Of a stretch of DNA of 64,000 bases, positions 8,370 through 17,113 are shown in pieces. A model generated the notes under the pieces. That model saw only the letters and a list, made by a program, of their open reading frames with translations, made no database searches and was not told the DNA's origin. The stretch spans positions 248,001 to 312,000 of the forward strand of contig NZ_LN651330.1 of the NCBI RefSeq assembly GCF_000826525.2, written 5' to 3'. This DNA is from Mobilicoccus massiliensis. GTDB lineage: Bacteria; Actinomycetota; Actinomycetes; Actinomycetales; Dermatophilaceae. Numbering within the stretch: position 1 is the stretch's first letter; each line of letters begins with the position of its first letter. The translations under genes and the position numbers were made by a program.

Positions 8370-9458
8370 ATGTCACCGAAGAAGCCCCGCCCCACCCACG
8401 ACTCCCCGGCCGAGCCGGCCGCACCCGCGCCGTCCACGAAGACGAGCCGTTCGAGCATCCTCGACCCGGTCTACGCCCTCGTCGGCGCCACCAACCTCAC
8501 CGCCGAGGCCCTGCGCGAGCTCGGCAGCAAGACCGGCCCCCGAACGACGGACGAGGAGCCGGAGGCCAGGACGCTCGCGCGCCTGCGCCACGACGTCGTG
8601 GACATCGCTCGGGGTACGACCCGCGTGCCGGCGCTCGCGGCCTCGGAGGTCTTCTCGCGCTACGCCGAACTCGCCCAGCGCGGGCAGCAGGCGGTCGCCG
8701 ACGCCGTGCCGACGATGCGGCGCGCGAGCAAGGAGGGCGAGGCCCTCGCCCGTGCCGAGGACGCCCGTGCTCGCCGCGAGGCCCGCCGTCTGGCCCGCCA
8801 GGCCGGGGCGACGGTCGACCGCGGTCGTGCGATGGCGGCCGATGCGGCCACGGATGCCACTCGGGCTGCCGGCCGCACGTTCGAGACCGTGCGCTCCGAG
8901 GGCACCAAGGTCGTCGAGGCGGTGCAGCACGCCGGCCGTACCGGACGCGCGGGTCGTCGTCCGGGTGCGGGACGTCGTGCGGCGGTCGTCGACACCACGG
9001 TCACGGCCACGAGCCCGGCGGGCGGCGAGGCGGAGGCCACGACGACCCGCCACGAGCGCACCTCTGCCGCAGGCGTGGAGGCCGCGGCGGCGACGACGAC
9101 CGCACGTCGCTCCCCGCGTGCCCGCAAGGCCGCCGCGGCCGCTGCCGCGAAGGCGGCCGAGGGTGCCGGCCGACCCACCGGGACGCACACCGCCGAGCCG
9201 GCTGGTGCCACGGTCAAGCAGGCATCGGCGAAGAAGGCCTCGGCGAAGAAGACCTCGGCCAAGAAGGCCGCCGCCACGAAGTCTCCGCGCAAGGTGGCGC
9301 CGGCCCGCAGCGGTGCGGATGCCCCGGCCGAGAAGACCGCGAAGAAGACCGCGGCGGTCAAGGCCGCCCCGGCTGCCGAACCCCACGCGCACGTCGACAT
9401 TCCCACTCCCGGTGACGTGGCTGCCGTCGTGGAGTCGAACGACGACGCGAAGAGCTGA
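8370..9458 (+). CDS. HbhA-like Lys/Ala-rich surface or DNA-binding protein
   Basis: The 362-aa product resembles heparin-binding hemagglutinin HbhA. The N-terminal part [20 protein letters not shown] and [17 protein letters not shown] match the helical head and coiled coil of HbhA. The central region is a long Ala/Arg-rich helix. The C-terminal part carries Lys/Ala repeats ([18 protein letters not shown]), the heparin- and DNA-binding tail type. It is much longer than mycobacterial HbhA (199 aa), with an added acidic/His tail ([14 protein letters not shown]) after the Lys repeats. HbhA promotes adhesion and aggregation in mycobacteria; in this organism a role in envelope or nucleoid organisation is possible. 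Synteny (HTH gene before, DUF2516 gene after) supports orthology. Its stop overlaps the dtd start by one base. Confidence 0.75.
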   Translation: MSPKKPRPTHDSPAEPAAPAPSTKTSRSSILDPVYALVGATNLTAEALRELGSKTGPRTTDEEPEARTLARLRHDVVDIARGTTRVPALAASEVFSRYAELAQRGQQAVADAVPTMRRASKEGEALARAEDARARREARRLARQAGATVDRGRAMAADAATDATRAAGRTFETVRSEGTKVVEAVQHAGRTGRAGRRPGAGRRAAVVDTTVTATSPAGGEAEATTTRHERTSAAGVEAAAATTTARRSPRARKAAAAAAAKAAEGAGRPTGTHTAEPAGATVKQASAKKASAKKTSAKKAAATKSPRKVAPARSGADAPAEKTAKKTAAVKAAPAAEPHAHVDIPTPGDVAAVVESNDDAKS

Positions 9459-9883
9459 TGCGAGCGGTTCTCCAACGCATCGACGGGGCACGCGTCGTCG
9501 TCGAGGGTGCGGAGGTCGGCCGTATCGACGGGCCCGGTCTTCTCGCCCTCGTCGCGGCGACGCACACCGACGGCGAGGCCGAGGTCGCGACCATGGTCCG
9601 CAAGATCGCCGAACTGCGGATCCTGCGCGGTGAGCAATCCGTCGAGGACGCCGGCGCCGGGGTGCTCGTCGTCAGCCAGTTCACCCTCTACGGGCGCACG
9701 ACCAAGGGGCGGCGCCCGTCGTGGAGCGACGCGGCCCCGGGCCCGGTGGCCGAGCCTCTCGTCGACGCGGTGGTCACGGGCTTGCGCGACCGCGGGATCA
9801 CGGTGGCGACCGGGCGGTTCGGTGCCGAGATGAAGGTCGAACTCTGCAACGACGGGCCGTTCACGGTCGTCGTCGACGTCTGA
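9458..9883 (+). CDS. dtd: D-aminoacyl-tRNA deacylase
   Basis: The 141-aa product is a typical DTD, which hydrolyses D-aminoacyl-tRNAs as a chirality proofreader. It starts MRAVLQRI, has the catalytic SQFTLYG motif (about 71-77) and ends in a C-terminal block with GRFGAEMKV and NDGPFTV, in the Gly-cisPro-like NxGPFT position. Length equals the family norm. It overlaps the HbhA-like gene by one base (TGATG), so the two are translationally coupled. This insertion is not part of the mycobacterial order. Confidence 0.95.
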   Translation: MRAVLQRIDGARVVVEGAEVGRIDGPGLLALVAATHTDGEAEVATMVRKIAELRILRGEQSVEDAGAGVLVVSQFTLYGRTTKGRRPSWSDAAPGPVAEPLVDAVVTGLRDRGITVATGRFGAEMKVELCNDGPFTVVVDV

Positions 9884-10018
9884 GCACGCCGGTCCGCGTC
9901 CCACGCAGCCTGGTTCGCTGTCGAAGGTGGGTGGTTGCGCCGCCCGGCCGCGCCCGGTATGCCCGGATCGAGTTCTCCGCCGCGTCGAAGACGGGTGAAC
10001 ACCCCTCGCCTCGCCCCG

Positions 10019-10024
10019 TACGCT
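10019..10024 (+). promoter_or_regulatory. -10 box of the DUF2516 gene, leaderless type
   Basis: TACGCT, then six bases (GGGGTC), then ATG 10031. It lies in the 147-base gap after dtd. Confidence 0.5.
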
Positions 10025-10030
10025 GGGGTC

Positions 10031-10366
10031 ATGGATCTGTTGTTCGGCGCACAGAACGTCGTCATGCTCGCCCTCGGTGTCGGGGCGCTCGCTTTCGGTC
10101 TGTTCGCGTTCGTCGATGCGATGCGCCACGACAAGGGCGCCTACGCGAGCGAGGGAAAGCAGAGCAAGGTGTTCTGGCTCATCGCGCTCGGGCTCTCGGT
10201 CGCGATCTTCTTCGTGTCGATCCGCAGCATCCTCAACATGTTCTCCCTCATCGCCGTCGTCGCGGTCGGTGTGTACTTCGCCGACGTGCGTCCCGCCCTC
10301 AGCCCGTACCTCGCTCGCCGACGCAAGGGGGGAGCGAGCGGCTCGGGACCGTACGGCTCCTGGTGA
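10031..10366 (+). CDS. DUF2516 family membrane protein
   Basis: This 111-aa protein has hydrophobic segments at about 4-27 (QNVVMLALGVGALAFGLFAF), 46-65 and 68-85, followed by a basic Gly/Ser tail. The size, topology and position two genes after the HbhA-like gene match Rv0476, the DUF2516 protein next to hbhA in Mycobacterium. No enzymatic motif is seen. The next gene starts at a GTG overlapping its stop codon (GTGA). Confidence 0.8.
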   Translation: MDLLFGAQNVVMLALGVGALAFGLFAFVDAMRHDKGAYASEGKQSKVFWLIALGLSVAIFFVSIRSILNMFSLIAVVAVGVYFADVRPALSPYLARRRKGGASGSGPYGSW

Positions 10367-11208
10367 CCTTCACTCGCCCGACGTCGATGCTCGCGGGGCC
10401 GACCGGCGGCATCGAGTACCTGACGATCGGCCAGGGGACGCCGAGCAGCGTCTTCGCGCACGGCCTCGGCGGGTCGATCACGACGACGCGCCCGTTCGCG
10501 TCCGGCGTGCCGGGAACGCGCACGTTCCTCCACTTCCGCGGCCACGGCGCGTCGGAGGCTCCCGAGACCGCCTGGACGTATCCGACATTGGCGGCGGAGT
10601 TGCGTGCCGTGGCCGACCACGTCGCAGCGCGACAGTGCCTGGGCGTGAGCATGGGGGCCGGCGCGATGTGCGCGTTGCTCGAGCAGACCCCCGACCGCTT
10701 CGACCGGCTCGTCTTCGTCATTCCCGCCCTGCTCGACCGGCCCCGCACCGACGCGGCGTTGCAGCGCCTGGTCGACCTGGCGGATCTCGTCGACGACCGC
10801 GACGTCGAGGGCATCGCCGCGCACTTCGTCAACGAGCAGCCCGAGGAGGTCCGCGACACCGATCTCGTGCGTGGCTGGGCGGCCGAGCAGGCCCGGTTGC
10901 TCTCCGGAACACCCGTCTCCCGGGCCCTTCGTGCCCTGCCCCGCGCCGTGCCGCTCACCGACCGAGCCTCGCTGGGCCGGGTTGCCGCGCCCGCCCTCGT
11001 CATCGGACAAGAGGACGACGCCGCCCATCCCGCCGGGATCGCGCGCGAGCTCGCCGAAGCCCTCCCCGATGCGCGTCTCGAGATCCTCCCTCCCGGCGGG
11101 GTGTTGTGGAGCCACCGGCGACGCGTACGAGAACTGGTGTCGGAGTTCATGACCGGAGGTGATGCCGCTGCATGGAAGGCGTCAGCGAGCGCGGCTCACG
11201 GCCGATAG
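10363..11208 (+). CDS. Alpha/beta-hydrolase
   Basis: The 281-aa product has the alpha/beta-hydrolase fold: oxyanion-region FAHGLGGS (about 28-35), nucleophile elbow GVSMGAG (about 92-98), acid residue in ALVIGQEDDAAH and a late histidine in LWSHRRRV. The substrate is unknown. GTG 10363 overlaps the preceding stop (GTGA); ATG 10387 is an alternative start. A TAGAAT box near its end (11206-11211) may serve the next gene. Confidence 0.82.
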   Translation: MTFTRPTSMLAGPTGGIEYLTIGQGTPSSVFAHGLGGSITTTRPFASGVPGTRTFLHFRGHGASEAPETAWTYPTLAAELRAVADHVAARQCLGVSMGAGAMCALLEQTPDRFDRLVFVIPALLDRPRTDAALQRLVDLADLVDDRDVEGIAAHFVNEQPEEVRDTDLVRGWAAEQARLLSGTPVSRALRALPRAVPLTDRASLGRVAAPALVIGQEDDAAHPAGIARELAEALPDARLEILPPGGVLWSHRRRVRELVSEFMTGGDAAAWKASASAAHGR

Positions 11209-11300
11209 AATCCGGACGACCGACCTGGGGGGCAGGCCACAGCCGAGTCGAGCCCACGTCACCGCGGCAGGGGAGCCGCGCACACGAGAACGGAAGCGAC

Positions 11301-11672
11301 ATGAGCGAGATCGACGACAAACGCAACGACGTCTTCACGGTGGAACGCCCGTGGGGACGATTCGAGAACTTCGCCACCAACCAATCCGTCACGGTGAAGG
11401 TCATCACCGTCGAGCCCGGCTCGCGCCTGTCGCTGCAGAAGCACGCCCAGCGCGCCGAGATGTGGCAGGTGCTCGACGAGGCGCCGCTCGACATCACGGT
11501 CGACGACCGGCAGTGGACGGCCCAGCAGGGTGAGCTCATCTGGATCCCCCTGGGTGCCGTGCACCGCATGGGCAACAGCGGCTCACGGCCGGCGCGCATC
11601 CTCGAGGTCGGCTTCGGCCACTTCGACGAGGACGACATCGAGCGCCTCGAGGACGACTACTCCCGCGCCTGA
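11301..11672 (+). CDS. Cupin phosphomannose isomerase-like protein
   Basis: The 123-aa single-domain cupin begins FTVERPWGRFENFATN, the PWG start typical of the C-terminal mannose-6-phosphate isomerase module of bifunctional ManA/ManC enzymes. Metal-site residues are in SLQKHAQRAEMW and in GAVHRMGNSG. Stand-alone modules of this length can have isomerase activity, but the substrate here is inferred. ATG 11301 follows a GGAAG ribosome-binding site. The gene's 3' side opens directly into the repeat array. Confidence 0.8.
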   Translation: MSEIDDKRNDVFTVERPWGRFENFATNQSVTVKVITVEPGSRLSLQKHAQRAEMWQVLDEAPLDITVDDRQWTAQQGELIWIPLGAVHRMGNSGSRPARILEVGFGHFDEDDIERLEDDYSRA

Positions 11673-12237
11673 GCGACGCACGACCCCGACGAGACCACGC
11701 TCGGACAGGCGGTTTCGGCCCTGGGATGCGCTCGGGCAGGCGGTTCTGGCCCTGGGATGCGCTCGGACAGGCGTTTCCACCCGGCTTCGCTGGGGTGAAA
11801 ACGCCTGTCCGAGCGGGTTTGCGGCCACGGTTTCGGTGGCCCGGTGGCTTGGGAGCCGCTCGGGCAGGCGGTTTCGGCCCCGGGATGTGCTCGGACAGGC
11901 CTTTCCATCCGGCTTCGCTGGGGTGAGAACGCCTGTCCGAGCGGGTTTGCGGCCACGGTGGCCCGGTTGGCCCGGTGGCTCGGGAGTCGCTCGGACAGGC
12001 GGTTTCGGCCCCGGAATGCGCTCGAACAGGCAGTTTCGTCCCGCAGAGCCGGGTGGAACCGCCTGTCCGAGCGTTGGATGGGGCCGGGGTCGGGGTCGGA
12101 AGCCGGGTGGAACCGCCTGTTCGGGCGTTAGATGGGGCGGGAGTCGGGGTGCGTCCGAGTCGGCCTCACGGCCTCCCAGGCGACGCCATGGGGCCGGGGT
12201 CGGGGTCGGAAGCCGGGTGGAACCGCCTGTTCGGGCG
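11673..12237. repeat. Palindromic repeat array A (three hairpins plus solo arms)
   Basis: This 565-base tail-to-tail gap between the cupin and methyltransferase genes is filled by copies of a roughly 22-bp arm (GCTCGRACAGGCG then TTTCACCC, or its complement). Three arms pair into hairpins: 11761-11782 with 11793-11814, 11889-11910 with 11921-11942, and 12020-12042 with 12051-12072. Solo arms lie at 11699, 11730, 11858 and 11989 (left type) and at about 12104 and 12214 (right type). Blocks 11761-11888 and 11889-12019 are diverged copies of one 128-131 bp unit. No gene is seen; open frames here are made by the repeats. Confidence 0.85.
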
Positions 12238-12297
12238 TTAGATGGGGCGGGAGTCGGGGTGCGTCCGAGTCGGCCTCACGGCCTCCCAGGCGACGCC
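12078..12297. repeat. Perfect 110-bp tandem duplication overlapping a gene end
   Basis: Bases 12078-12187 are repeated exactly at 12188-12297. The right copy includes the last 60 bases of the methyltransferase gene and its stop; the left copy is a stranded duplicate of that 3' end. Identity with no visible change suggests a recent event, or an assembly artefact. Confidence 0.9.
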
Positions 12298-13170
12298 GAT
12301 CTCGCCGAGGCGCCAGCGGCGCGGGCCGTCGAGGACGGGCCAGCCCTGGGCGCGCAGGTCGGCGCATGCGGCGACGAAACGCTGCCGGCGTCCGTAGGAG
12401 GCGAGCGGGGCCGCGCGGTCCCAGGCGGCGTCGAGTGCCCGGAGGTAGGTGTGAACACGCTCACCGGGGACGTTGCGGTGGATGAGCGCCTTGGGCAGCC
12501 GTTCCGCGACGTCGGAGGGCCGCTCGATCGCGCCGAACGCGACCGAGATCGTCAGCGAGCGGGGTCCGTCGGCGTCGAGGACGATCCACGTGCTCCGGCG
12601 ACCGATCTCGTCGCAGGTGCCCTCGAGGATCAGACCACCGGGAGCGAGCGCATCCTGCAACAGTCGCCACGCGCCTGCGACCTCGTCCTCGTCGTACTGG
12701 CGCAGCACGTTCGCGGCGCGAACGAGCGCGGGGGCGCGATCGACGCACGTCAGGTCGAATCCTCCTCGGACGAACGTCAGCTCGGGAGGTGAGGCGTACG
12801 GCTGGGCCGCCGCGACGCGCTCGGGATCGATCTCGACCCCGACGACCTCGACGTCCGGTCGCACGACGGCGAGGCGACGGCGGAGTTCGACCGTGGTCGT
12901 GGCCGCCGCGCCGTAGCCGAGGTCGACGACGAGCGGCGGCGCCGGGACCGCCCGTGTTCCCGGCCGTCTCGACTCGAGAGGGCCGCGGTCCTTCCCGGGA
13001 GCCGGAAACGCCGGCTGTCTCGGCGGCCTTGCCGCCCCGCGGAGGAGGGACTCACCGACGTGGACGAGACCTCGATCCATCCTGCGCAACCGGTTCGGGC
13101 CGGTCGTCCCACGTGTGACGACCCCGACGGGCCGCGTTGCACGCGCGGAGGAACGATCGGCGGCCACCAC
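12238..13170 (-). CDS. Class I SAM-dependent methyltransferase-like protein
   Basis: The roughly 310-aa product has a SAM-binding motif [21 protein letters not shown], and acidic motif [35 protein letters not shown] near the N-terminus is characteristic of an actinobacterial family usually encoded divergently from mshA. The substrate is unknown. The start is uncertain: paired GTG codons at 13170 and 13167 suit the conserved N-terminus, while the open frame extends to 13314. The last codons and stop lie inside the right copy of a 110-bp tandem duplication, so the C-terminal residues (THPDSRPI) exist twice in the sequence. Confidence 0.72.
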   Translation of the reverse strand: MVAADRSSARATRPVGVVTRGTTGPNRLRRMDRGLVHVGESLLRGAARPPRQPAFPAPGKDRGPLESRRPGTRAVPAPPLVVDLGYGAAATTTVELRRRLAVVRPDVEVVGVEIDPERVAAAQPYASPPELTFVRGGFDLTCVDRAPALVRAANVLRQYDEDEVAGAWRLLQDALAPGGLILEGTCDEIGRRSTWIVLDADGPRSLTISVAFGAIERPSDVAERLPKALIHRNVPGERVHTYLRALDAAWDRAAPLASYGRRQRFVAACADLRAQGWPVLDGPRRWRLGEIGVAWEAVRPTRTHPDSRPI

Positions 13171-13394
13171 CCGCCCACGGTAACCCTTTCCACCTGCATC
13201 GTCGCCGGTGGCGGTGTGGCCGACACGAGCGCCCCGGCGGCACGAGGAGGCCCAGGTCCGCGACAGCGGAGCGGCCATCTTCGAGGCGATGCGCGCATTC
13301 GCCGCGCCTCGCAACGGCCCGTGCAGGCATCACCCACCACGGACCGGCAGGGCCCGGATGTCGGCCACGACGGAACGAGGACGAGGATGGCGAC

Positions 13395-14645
13395 ATGACG
13401 GGCACGCCTCGCCGGGTCGCGATGATCACGGTGCACACCTCCCCGCTGGAGCGGCCGGGTACCGGAGACGCAGGTGGGCTCAACGTCTACGTCGTCGAGG
13501 CGGCGCGGCACCTGGTCGAGCGAGGGGTGGAGGTCGAGATCTTCACCCGCGCGACCGAGGGGCGCCTGCCCCGCACGGTCGAGCTGGCACCCGGTGTCAG
13601 CGTGCGTCATGTCGTGGCCGGGCCGTTCGACGGCCTCGCCAAGGAGGATCTGCCGGGTCAACTGTGCGCGTTCGCCGCGGGCGTCATGCGTGAGGTCGCG
13701 GCGCATCCGGCGGGCCACTACGACCTCGTCCATTCGCACTACTGGCTCTCCGGCCAGGTCGGGTGGCTCGCCGCCGACCGCTGGCACGTGCCGCTCGTGC
13801 ACACGATGCACACGATGGCCCGGGTCAAGAACGCCGGGCTCGCGGCGGGAGACCGGCCCGAGCCTCGGGGCCGTGAGATCGGGGAGGCGCAGGTGGTCGA
13901 GGCCGCCGACCGGCTCATCGCCAACACCGAGCTCGAGGCCGCGCAACTCGTCGAGCTCTACGACGCCGATCCCGCCCGCGTGCGTGTCGTGCACCCCGGT
14001 GTCGATCTGACGACGTTCTCTCCCGGAGATCAGGCCGCGGCGCGGGCCGCGATCGGCGTCTCTGCGGACGACCTGCTCCTGCTCTTCGTCGGTCGCGTGC
14101 AGCCGCTCAAGGCCCCCGATCTCCTCGTCGAGGCCGCGGCCGACCTGTCGCGCCGCCGCCCCGATCTCGGGCGGCGCCTGCGGGTGGCGATCCTCGGCGG
14201 TCCGAGTGGCTCGGGGCTCGAACGACCGCGCTGGCTGGAAGATCTCGCCGAACGACTGGGCATCGCCGACCGCGTGGTCTTTCGTCCACCGACGACACGC
14301 GACGGGCTCGCGACGTGGTTCCGTGCGGCCGACCTCGTCACCGTGCCCTCGCACAACGAGTCGTTCGGGCTCGTCGCCGTCGAGGCCCAGGCGTGTGGCA
14401 CCCCGGTCGTCGCGGCGAACGTCGGCGGCCTGCCCATCGCCGTCCGCGGTGGGGTGCTCGTCGACTCCCACGACGTCGGCGCGTGGAGTCGTACCGTCGA
14501 GCGTCTGCTCGACGACGACGCCGAACGGGCGCGCCTCTCGCGCCTCGCCCGGACGCACGCGGAGTCGTTCGGGTGGGGCCGTACTGCGGACTCCCTCGTC
14601 TCGGTCTACGGTGAGGCCATGGAGTCGAGGCACGGCTTGCGATGA
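13395..14645 (+). CDS. mshA: D-inositol-3-phosphate glycosyltransferase
   Basis: The 416-aa GT4-family enzyme starts mycothiol synthesis by joining GlcNAc to inositol 3-phosphate. It has the N-terminal nucleotide/acceptor loop [14 protein letters not shown] (about 22-35), the HSHYWLSG block, the [10 protein letters not shown] hinge region and the GT-B donor-site motif [22 protein letters not shown] 13395 is preceded by GAGGA. The order mshA, ybjN-like, gpmA, senX3-regX3 matches Rv0486-Rv0491. mshD lies about 10 kb away, so both ends of the mycothiol pathway are in this window. Confidence 0.96.
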   Translation: MTGTPRRVAMITVHTSPLERPGTGDAGGLNVYVVEAARHLVERGVEVEIFTRATEGRLPRTVELAPGVSVRHVVAGPFDGLAKEDLPGQLCAFAAGVMREVAAHPAGHYDLVHSHYWLSGQVGWLAADRWHVPLVHTMHTMARVKNAGLAAGDRPEPRGREIGEAQVVEAADRLIANTELEAAQLVELYDADPARVRVVHPGVDLTTFSPGDQAAARAAIGVSADDLLLLFVGRVQPLKAPDLLVEAAADLSRRRPDLGRRLRVAILGGPSGSGLERPRWLEDLAERLGIADRVVFRPPTTRDGLATWFRAADLVTVPSHNESFGLVAVEAQACGTPVVAANVGGLPIAVRGGVLVDSHDVGAWSRTVERLLDDDAERARLSRLARTHAESFGWGRTADSLVSVYGEAMESRHGLR

Positions 14646-14692
14646 CCCGGCTCCGCGTCAGCCGATCCCCGATGTCAGCCGGAGGAAGAGTC

Positions 14693-15325
14693 ATGCCGAC
14701 TTCCCCCGAGTCGCTTCACGCGCTCGATCTCATCCGCACCTTCGCCGCCGAGCAGGAGGTCGCCGTCGAGGAGGGCACGCGCCCGGGAGAGCTCGTGTTG
14801 ACCCTGCCCGGCGAGAACAAGCTGCGCACGACGTGCTCGCTCATCGCCGGCGGCCGCATGCTGTCGATCTCGGCGTTCGTCATTCGCAACCCCGACGAGA
14901 ACCACAGCGCCGTCTACCGGTTCCTCCTGCAGCGCAACCTGTCGATGCCGGTGCTCTCCTACGCCCTGGACGACTCCGGCGACGTCTACCTCACCGGTCA
15001 GGTGCCGATCTCGACCGTCGACGAGGAGTTCCTCGACCAGCTGCTCGGCATCGTGCTCGCCGGCACCGACGAGGTGTTCAACGAACTGCTCGTGCTCGGA
15101 TTCCTCGGCTCGATGCGCAAGGAGTGGTCCTGGCGGGTCTCGCGCGAGGAGTCGCTCGCCAACCTCGAGCCGTTCCGCGAGTTGCTCCAGCGTCAGGAGG
15201 ACGAGGGGCCGAACACGCTCTCGCACGAGTCGGCGGTCGACGAGGAGGATGCGGTCGACAACGGGTCTCCTCGCTCCGAGCCTGCGGGGGAGGACGATGC
15301 CGAGGGCCCGACGTCCCGGCCCTGA
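14693..15325 (+). CDS. YbjN-domain protein
   Basis: The 210-aa product belongs to the YbjN family (type III secretion chaperone-like fold), the Rv0487 position. Conserved blocks include FVIRNPDENHSAVYRFLLQR and VPISTVDEEFLDQLLG. An acidic, disordered tail (ESAVDEEDAVDN) follows. The function in actinobacteria is unknown. ATG 14693 is selected by a strong GGAGGAAG at 14681-14688; an ATG at 14642 overlapping the mshA stop lacks such a site. Confidence 0.85.
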   Translation: MPTSPESLHALDLIRTFAAEQEVAVEEGTRPGELVLTLPGENKLRTTCSLIAGGRMLSISAFVIRNPDENHSAVYRFLLQRNLSMPVLSYALDDSGDVYLTGQVPISTVDEEFLDQLLGIVLAGTDEVFNELLVLGFLGSMRKEWSWRVSREESLANLEPFRELLQRQEDEGPNTLSHESAVDEEDAVDNGSPRSEPAGEDDAEGPTSRP

Positions 15326-15356
15326 GCGCCGGGCCCCCTCGCGCGGCGCCGCTGAC

Positions 15357-15362
15357 TAGAGT
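15357..15362 (+). promoter_or_regulatory. -10 box of gpmA, leaderless type
   Basis: TAGAGT, six bases (GACCGT), ATG 15369. No ribosome-binding site is present. Confidence 0.6.
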
Positions 15363-15368
15363 GACCGT

Positions 15369-16112
15369 ATGACCTACACGCTCGTGCTGCTGCGCCACGG
15401 CGAGAGCCAGTGGAACGCCAAGAACTTGTTCACCGGTTGGGTCGATGTCGACCTCTCCGACAAGGGGCGCAAGGAGGCGGCTCGCGGTGGCGAGCTGCTC
15501 AAGGAGAAGGGCGTGCTGCCCGATCTCGTCTTCACCTCGGTGCTGCGCCGCGCCATCACCACCGCCAACCTCGCGCTCGATGCCGCCGATCGTCACTGGA
15601 TCCCGGTCAAGCGCTCCTGGCGGCTCAACGAGCGCCACTACGGCGCGCTGCAGGGCAAGAACAAGAAGCAGACCAAGGACGAGTTCGGTGAGGAGCAGTT
15701 CATGCTCTGGCGCCGCTCGTACGACACGCCGCCCCCGCCGATCGACCCGCAGGACGAGTTCAGCCAGGCCGACGACGTGCGGTACGCCGACATCGACGGA
15801 GAGAACCCGCCGACCGAATGTCTCAAGGACGTCGTCGAGCGGCTCGTGCCGTACTGGGAGTCCGAGATCGTCCCCGAGCTGAAGTCGGGCAAGACGGTGC
15901 TCGTCGCGGCCCACGGCAACAGCCTGCGGGCGCTCGTCAAGCACCTCGACGGCATCAGCGACGACGACATCGCGGCCCTCAACATCCCCACCGGCATCCC
16001 GCTCGTCTACGAGCTCGACGAGAACCTCGAGCCCGTCACCAAGGGCGGCGAGTACCTCGACCCCGACGCCGCCAAGGACGCCATTCAGGCGGTCGCCAAC
16101 CAGGGCAAGTGA
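15369..16112 (+). CDS. gpmA: 2,3-bisphosphoglycerate-dependent phosphoglycerate mutase
   Basis: The 247-aa enzyme interconverts 3- and 2-phosphoglycerate in glycolysis. It has the phosphohistidine motif [10 protein letters not shown] (His10), the acid residue in [10 protein letters not shown] and the second histidine in [12 protein letters not shown]. Length matches the dimeric cofactor-dependent family. It is followed by a strong bidirectional terminator shared with phoU. Confidence 0.97.
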   Translation: MTYTLVLLRHGESQWNAKNLFTGWVDVDLSDKGRKEAARGGELLKEKGVLPDLVFTSVLRRAITTANLALDAADRHWIPVKRSWRLNERHYGALQGKNKKQTKDEFGEEQFMLWRRSYDTPPPPIDPQDEFSQADDVRYADIDGENPPTECLKDVVERLVPYWESEIVPELKSGKTVLVAAHGNSLRALVKHLDGISDDDIAALNIPTGIPLVYELDENLEPVTKGGEYLDPDAAKDAIQAVANQGK

Positions 16113-16126
16113 GTCTGCAGACACGA

Positions 16127-16167
16127 CGAAGGGTCCGCTTCTCCCAGGGGGGAGGGCGGACCCTTCG
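16127..16167. terminator. Bidirectional terminator between gpmA and phoU
   Basis: Perfect 12-bp arms, CGAAGGGTCCGC (16127-16138) and its complement (16156-16167), enclose a 17-base loop. It lies 14 bases after the gpmA stop and about 40 bases beyond the phoU stop on the other strand. Confidence 0.85.
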
Positions 16168-16208
16168 CCGTGTGCCGCGGGCGCAGCGACCCGCGCGATC
16201 AGGCGCGG

Positions 16209-16877
16209 TCAGGCCTGGATCTCGTCGTTGTCGAGAGCGCGCCACTCGCCGGTGACGAGGTAGACGACCTGGCGGGCCACGGCCACGGCGTGGTCGGCGA
16301 ACCGCTCGTAGTAGCGCGAGAGCAGCGTGATGTCGACGGTGACGTCGGCGGGGTGGCTCCACTCCTCCGAGGCGAGGATCGTGAACACACGGCGGTGCAA
16401 CGCGTCCATCTCGTCGTCCTCGCCGCTGAGGTTCCTGGCCCCCTCGACATCCTTGGAGTCGATGATCGCGCCAGCGCGCAGGACGAGACGGTCGGCGATC
16501 TGGCCCATGGCCACGATCGTCTCGCGCATCTCGACGGGAACGGCGCTCTCGGGGAACCGCAGCCGGGCCACCTTCGCCACGTGCTCGGCGAGGTCGCCCA
16601 TGCGCTCGAGGCTCGTACCCATGTGCAGTGCCGTGACGACGATGCGCAGGTCGGTGGCGACGGGCTGCTGACGGGCCAACAGTTCGACGGCGAGCTCGTC
16701 GAGTTCGGCGCGGATGCTGTCGATCTTGTGGTCGGCGCTGATCACGCTCTCGGCGAGCTCGAGGTCGGCGTCGAGGAGGGCCGTCGTCGCACGGCTCATG
16801 GCGGAGGCGGCAAGGCGGGTCATCTCGACGAGCTGGTCGGAGATCTTGTCGAGGTCCTCGTGGAAGGCGTCGCGCAT
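16209..16877 (-). CDS. phoU: PhoU phosphate-signalling protein
   Basis: The 222-aa protein consists of two PhoU repeats, each with a metal-binding helix: ERMGDLAEHVAKVA (about 98-111) and ERFADHAVAVARQV. PhoU links the Pst phosphate transporter to the sensor kinase and keeps the response off when phosphate is plentiful. It is encoded divergently from senX3-regX3, the cognate phosphate-response pair, across a 236-base shared control region. Confidence 0.95.
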   Translation of the reverse strand: MRDAFHEDLDKISDQLVEMTRLAASAMSRATTALLDADLELAESVISADHKIDSIRAELDELAVELLARQQPVATDLRIVVTALHMGTSLERMGDLAEHVAKVARLRFPESAVPVEMRETIVAMGQIADRLVLRAGAIIDSKDVEGARNLSGEDDEMDALHRRVFTILASEEWSHPADVTVDITLLSRYYERFADHAVAVARQVVYLVTGEWRALDNDEIQA

Positions 16878-16984
16878 GGTGTCCTTCTCGCGTGGGGACG
16901 GCAGGCGTCCCGGTCGGGCGGGTTGTCGGGGTCGAGCCTAAGCCCGGCGGGCATGCCGAACCTGCGCAGGCGAACTGCTGCAGG

Positions 16985-17031
16985 GTCAACGTCGCAGGCC
17001 AGAGTTAACGTTGTGCGCCGCCCCGGTGAAC
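16985..17031. promoter_or_regulatory. Possible Pho-box-like repeats between phoU and senX3
   Basis: GTCAACG (16985-16991), GTTAACG (17004-17010) and GTGAAC (17026-17031) are similar short direct repeats. They resemble the GTNAAC-type half-sites bound by RegX3/PhoP regulators and lie between the divergent phoU and senX3 genes. Spacings of 19 and 22 bp are approximate helical multiples; support is modest. Confidence 0.35.
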
Positions 17032-17101
17032 TCTGGACCGTGCCCGGTGCGTGAACGGCGCTTCCGTGCCGGGACCGGCCGGTGGTGGAGCCGGGTATGC
17101 G

Positions 17102-17107
17102 TACCCT
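17102..17107 (+). promoter_or_regulatory. -10 box of senX3, leaderless type
   Basis: TACCCT, six bases (GGCGAC), GTG 17114. No ribosome-binding site is present. Confidence 0.5.
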
Positions 17108-17113
17108 GGCGAC

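Noticed and set aside
11530..12792. Rightward 420-codon frame and smaller frames across repeat array A
   Set aside because: The frames are produced by the repeats (the same peptide phrases recur) and run through the end of the cupin and the antisense of the methyltransferase.
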